Source: Portunus trituberculatus
Lineage: Eukaryota; Arthropoda; Malacostraca; Decapoda; Portunidae
Assembly: GCF_017591435.1 (NCBI RefSeq)
Contig: NC_059269.1
Coordinates: 3,363,629-3,427,628 of the forward strand
Length of the DNA stretch: 64,000 nt
Reading direction: 5' to 3'
Positions 63,889-64,000 of the stretch are shown in pieces. The notes under the pieces are model-generated. The model was given only the letters and a program-made list of their open reading frames with translations. It searched no databases and had not been told where the DNA came from. A program made the position numbers and the translations under genes. The first letter of the stretch is position 1. Each line of letters begins with the position of its first letter.

Positions 63889-64000
63889 ATATTATTGTTT
63901 ATTAGTCATTATTCTAGATTGACACGTAACTACATATGAAGTAAATCATGCATATTAGTGATATAAATATTGCCAATATTTTGCCCTGATGCTGTTACTT

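Overview
The window is eukaryotic and very repeat-rich: interrupted LINEs, TA-flanked inverted-repeat elements, tRNA-derived SINEs and long (CT)n, (CA)n and (TA)n tracts. That texture and the cellular gene it carries suggest an arthropod, most likely a decapod crustacean. The species assignment is inference; the gene call is not.

The one clear host gene is SMG1, the PI3K-like kinase of nonsense-mediated mRNA decay, on the + strand. I resolve 17 coding exons from the ATG at 14509 to 63721. They join in phase with GT-AG borders and encode about 921 residues of the N-terminal alpha-solenoid (HEAT) half. The FAT, kinase and FATC regions lie beyond the right edge. A likely promoter and 5' untranslated exon lie near 10745-10936, where three CCAAT boxes precede a candidate donor.

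Layout: 1-2747 unassigned sequence with low-complexity tracts; 2810-6707 two copies of LINE family A (Jockey/I-like); 7440-9900 3' ends of two other LINEs; 9905-14487 putative promoter, a TA-flanked element and an otherwise plain leader intron; 14488-16180 SMG1 exons 1-4; 16181-28138 intron 4, filled by a head-to-tail array of four copies of a CR1/L2-like LINE (family B), one of them carrying an antisense family A copy; 28139-42939 exons 5-13, with an antisense family C LINE in intron 7 and a Tigger-like relic, a SINE and a duplicated block with an element insertion in intron 8; 42940-53534 intron 13, holding a SINE, a family C copy and an antisense LINE (family D) broken by three DNA elements, one of which contains a fourth; 53535-63721 exons 14-17, with family A copies and another SINE.

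The main observation beyond SMG1 is that every B and C LINE copy seen here starts next to a (CA)n run, and nearly all end next to one as well. This looks like a LINE group targeting CA microsatellites and building head-to-tail arrays in one intron. Other notable items are a palindrome with arms of about 345 bp in SMG1 intron 13, a (CT)56 tract acting as the pyrimidine tract of exon 6, a tandem acceptor at exon 14 whose upstream choice gives a premature stop, and a DNA element whose empty site survives in an adjacent duplicate.
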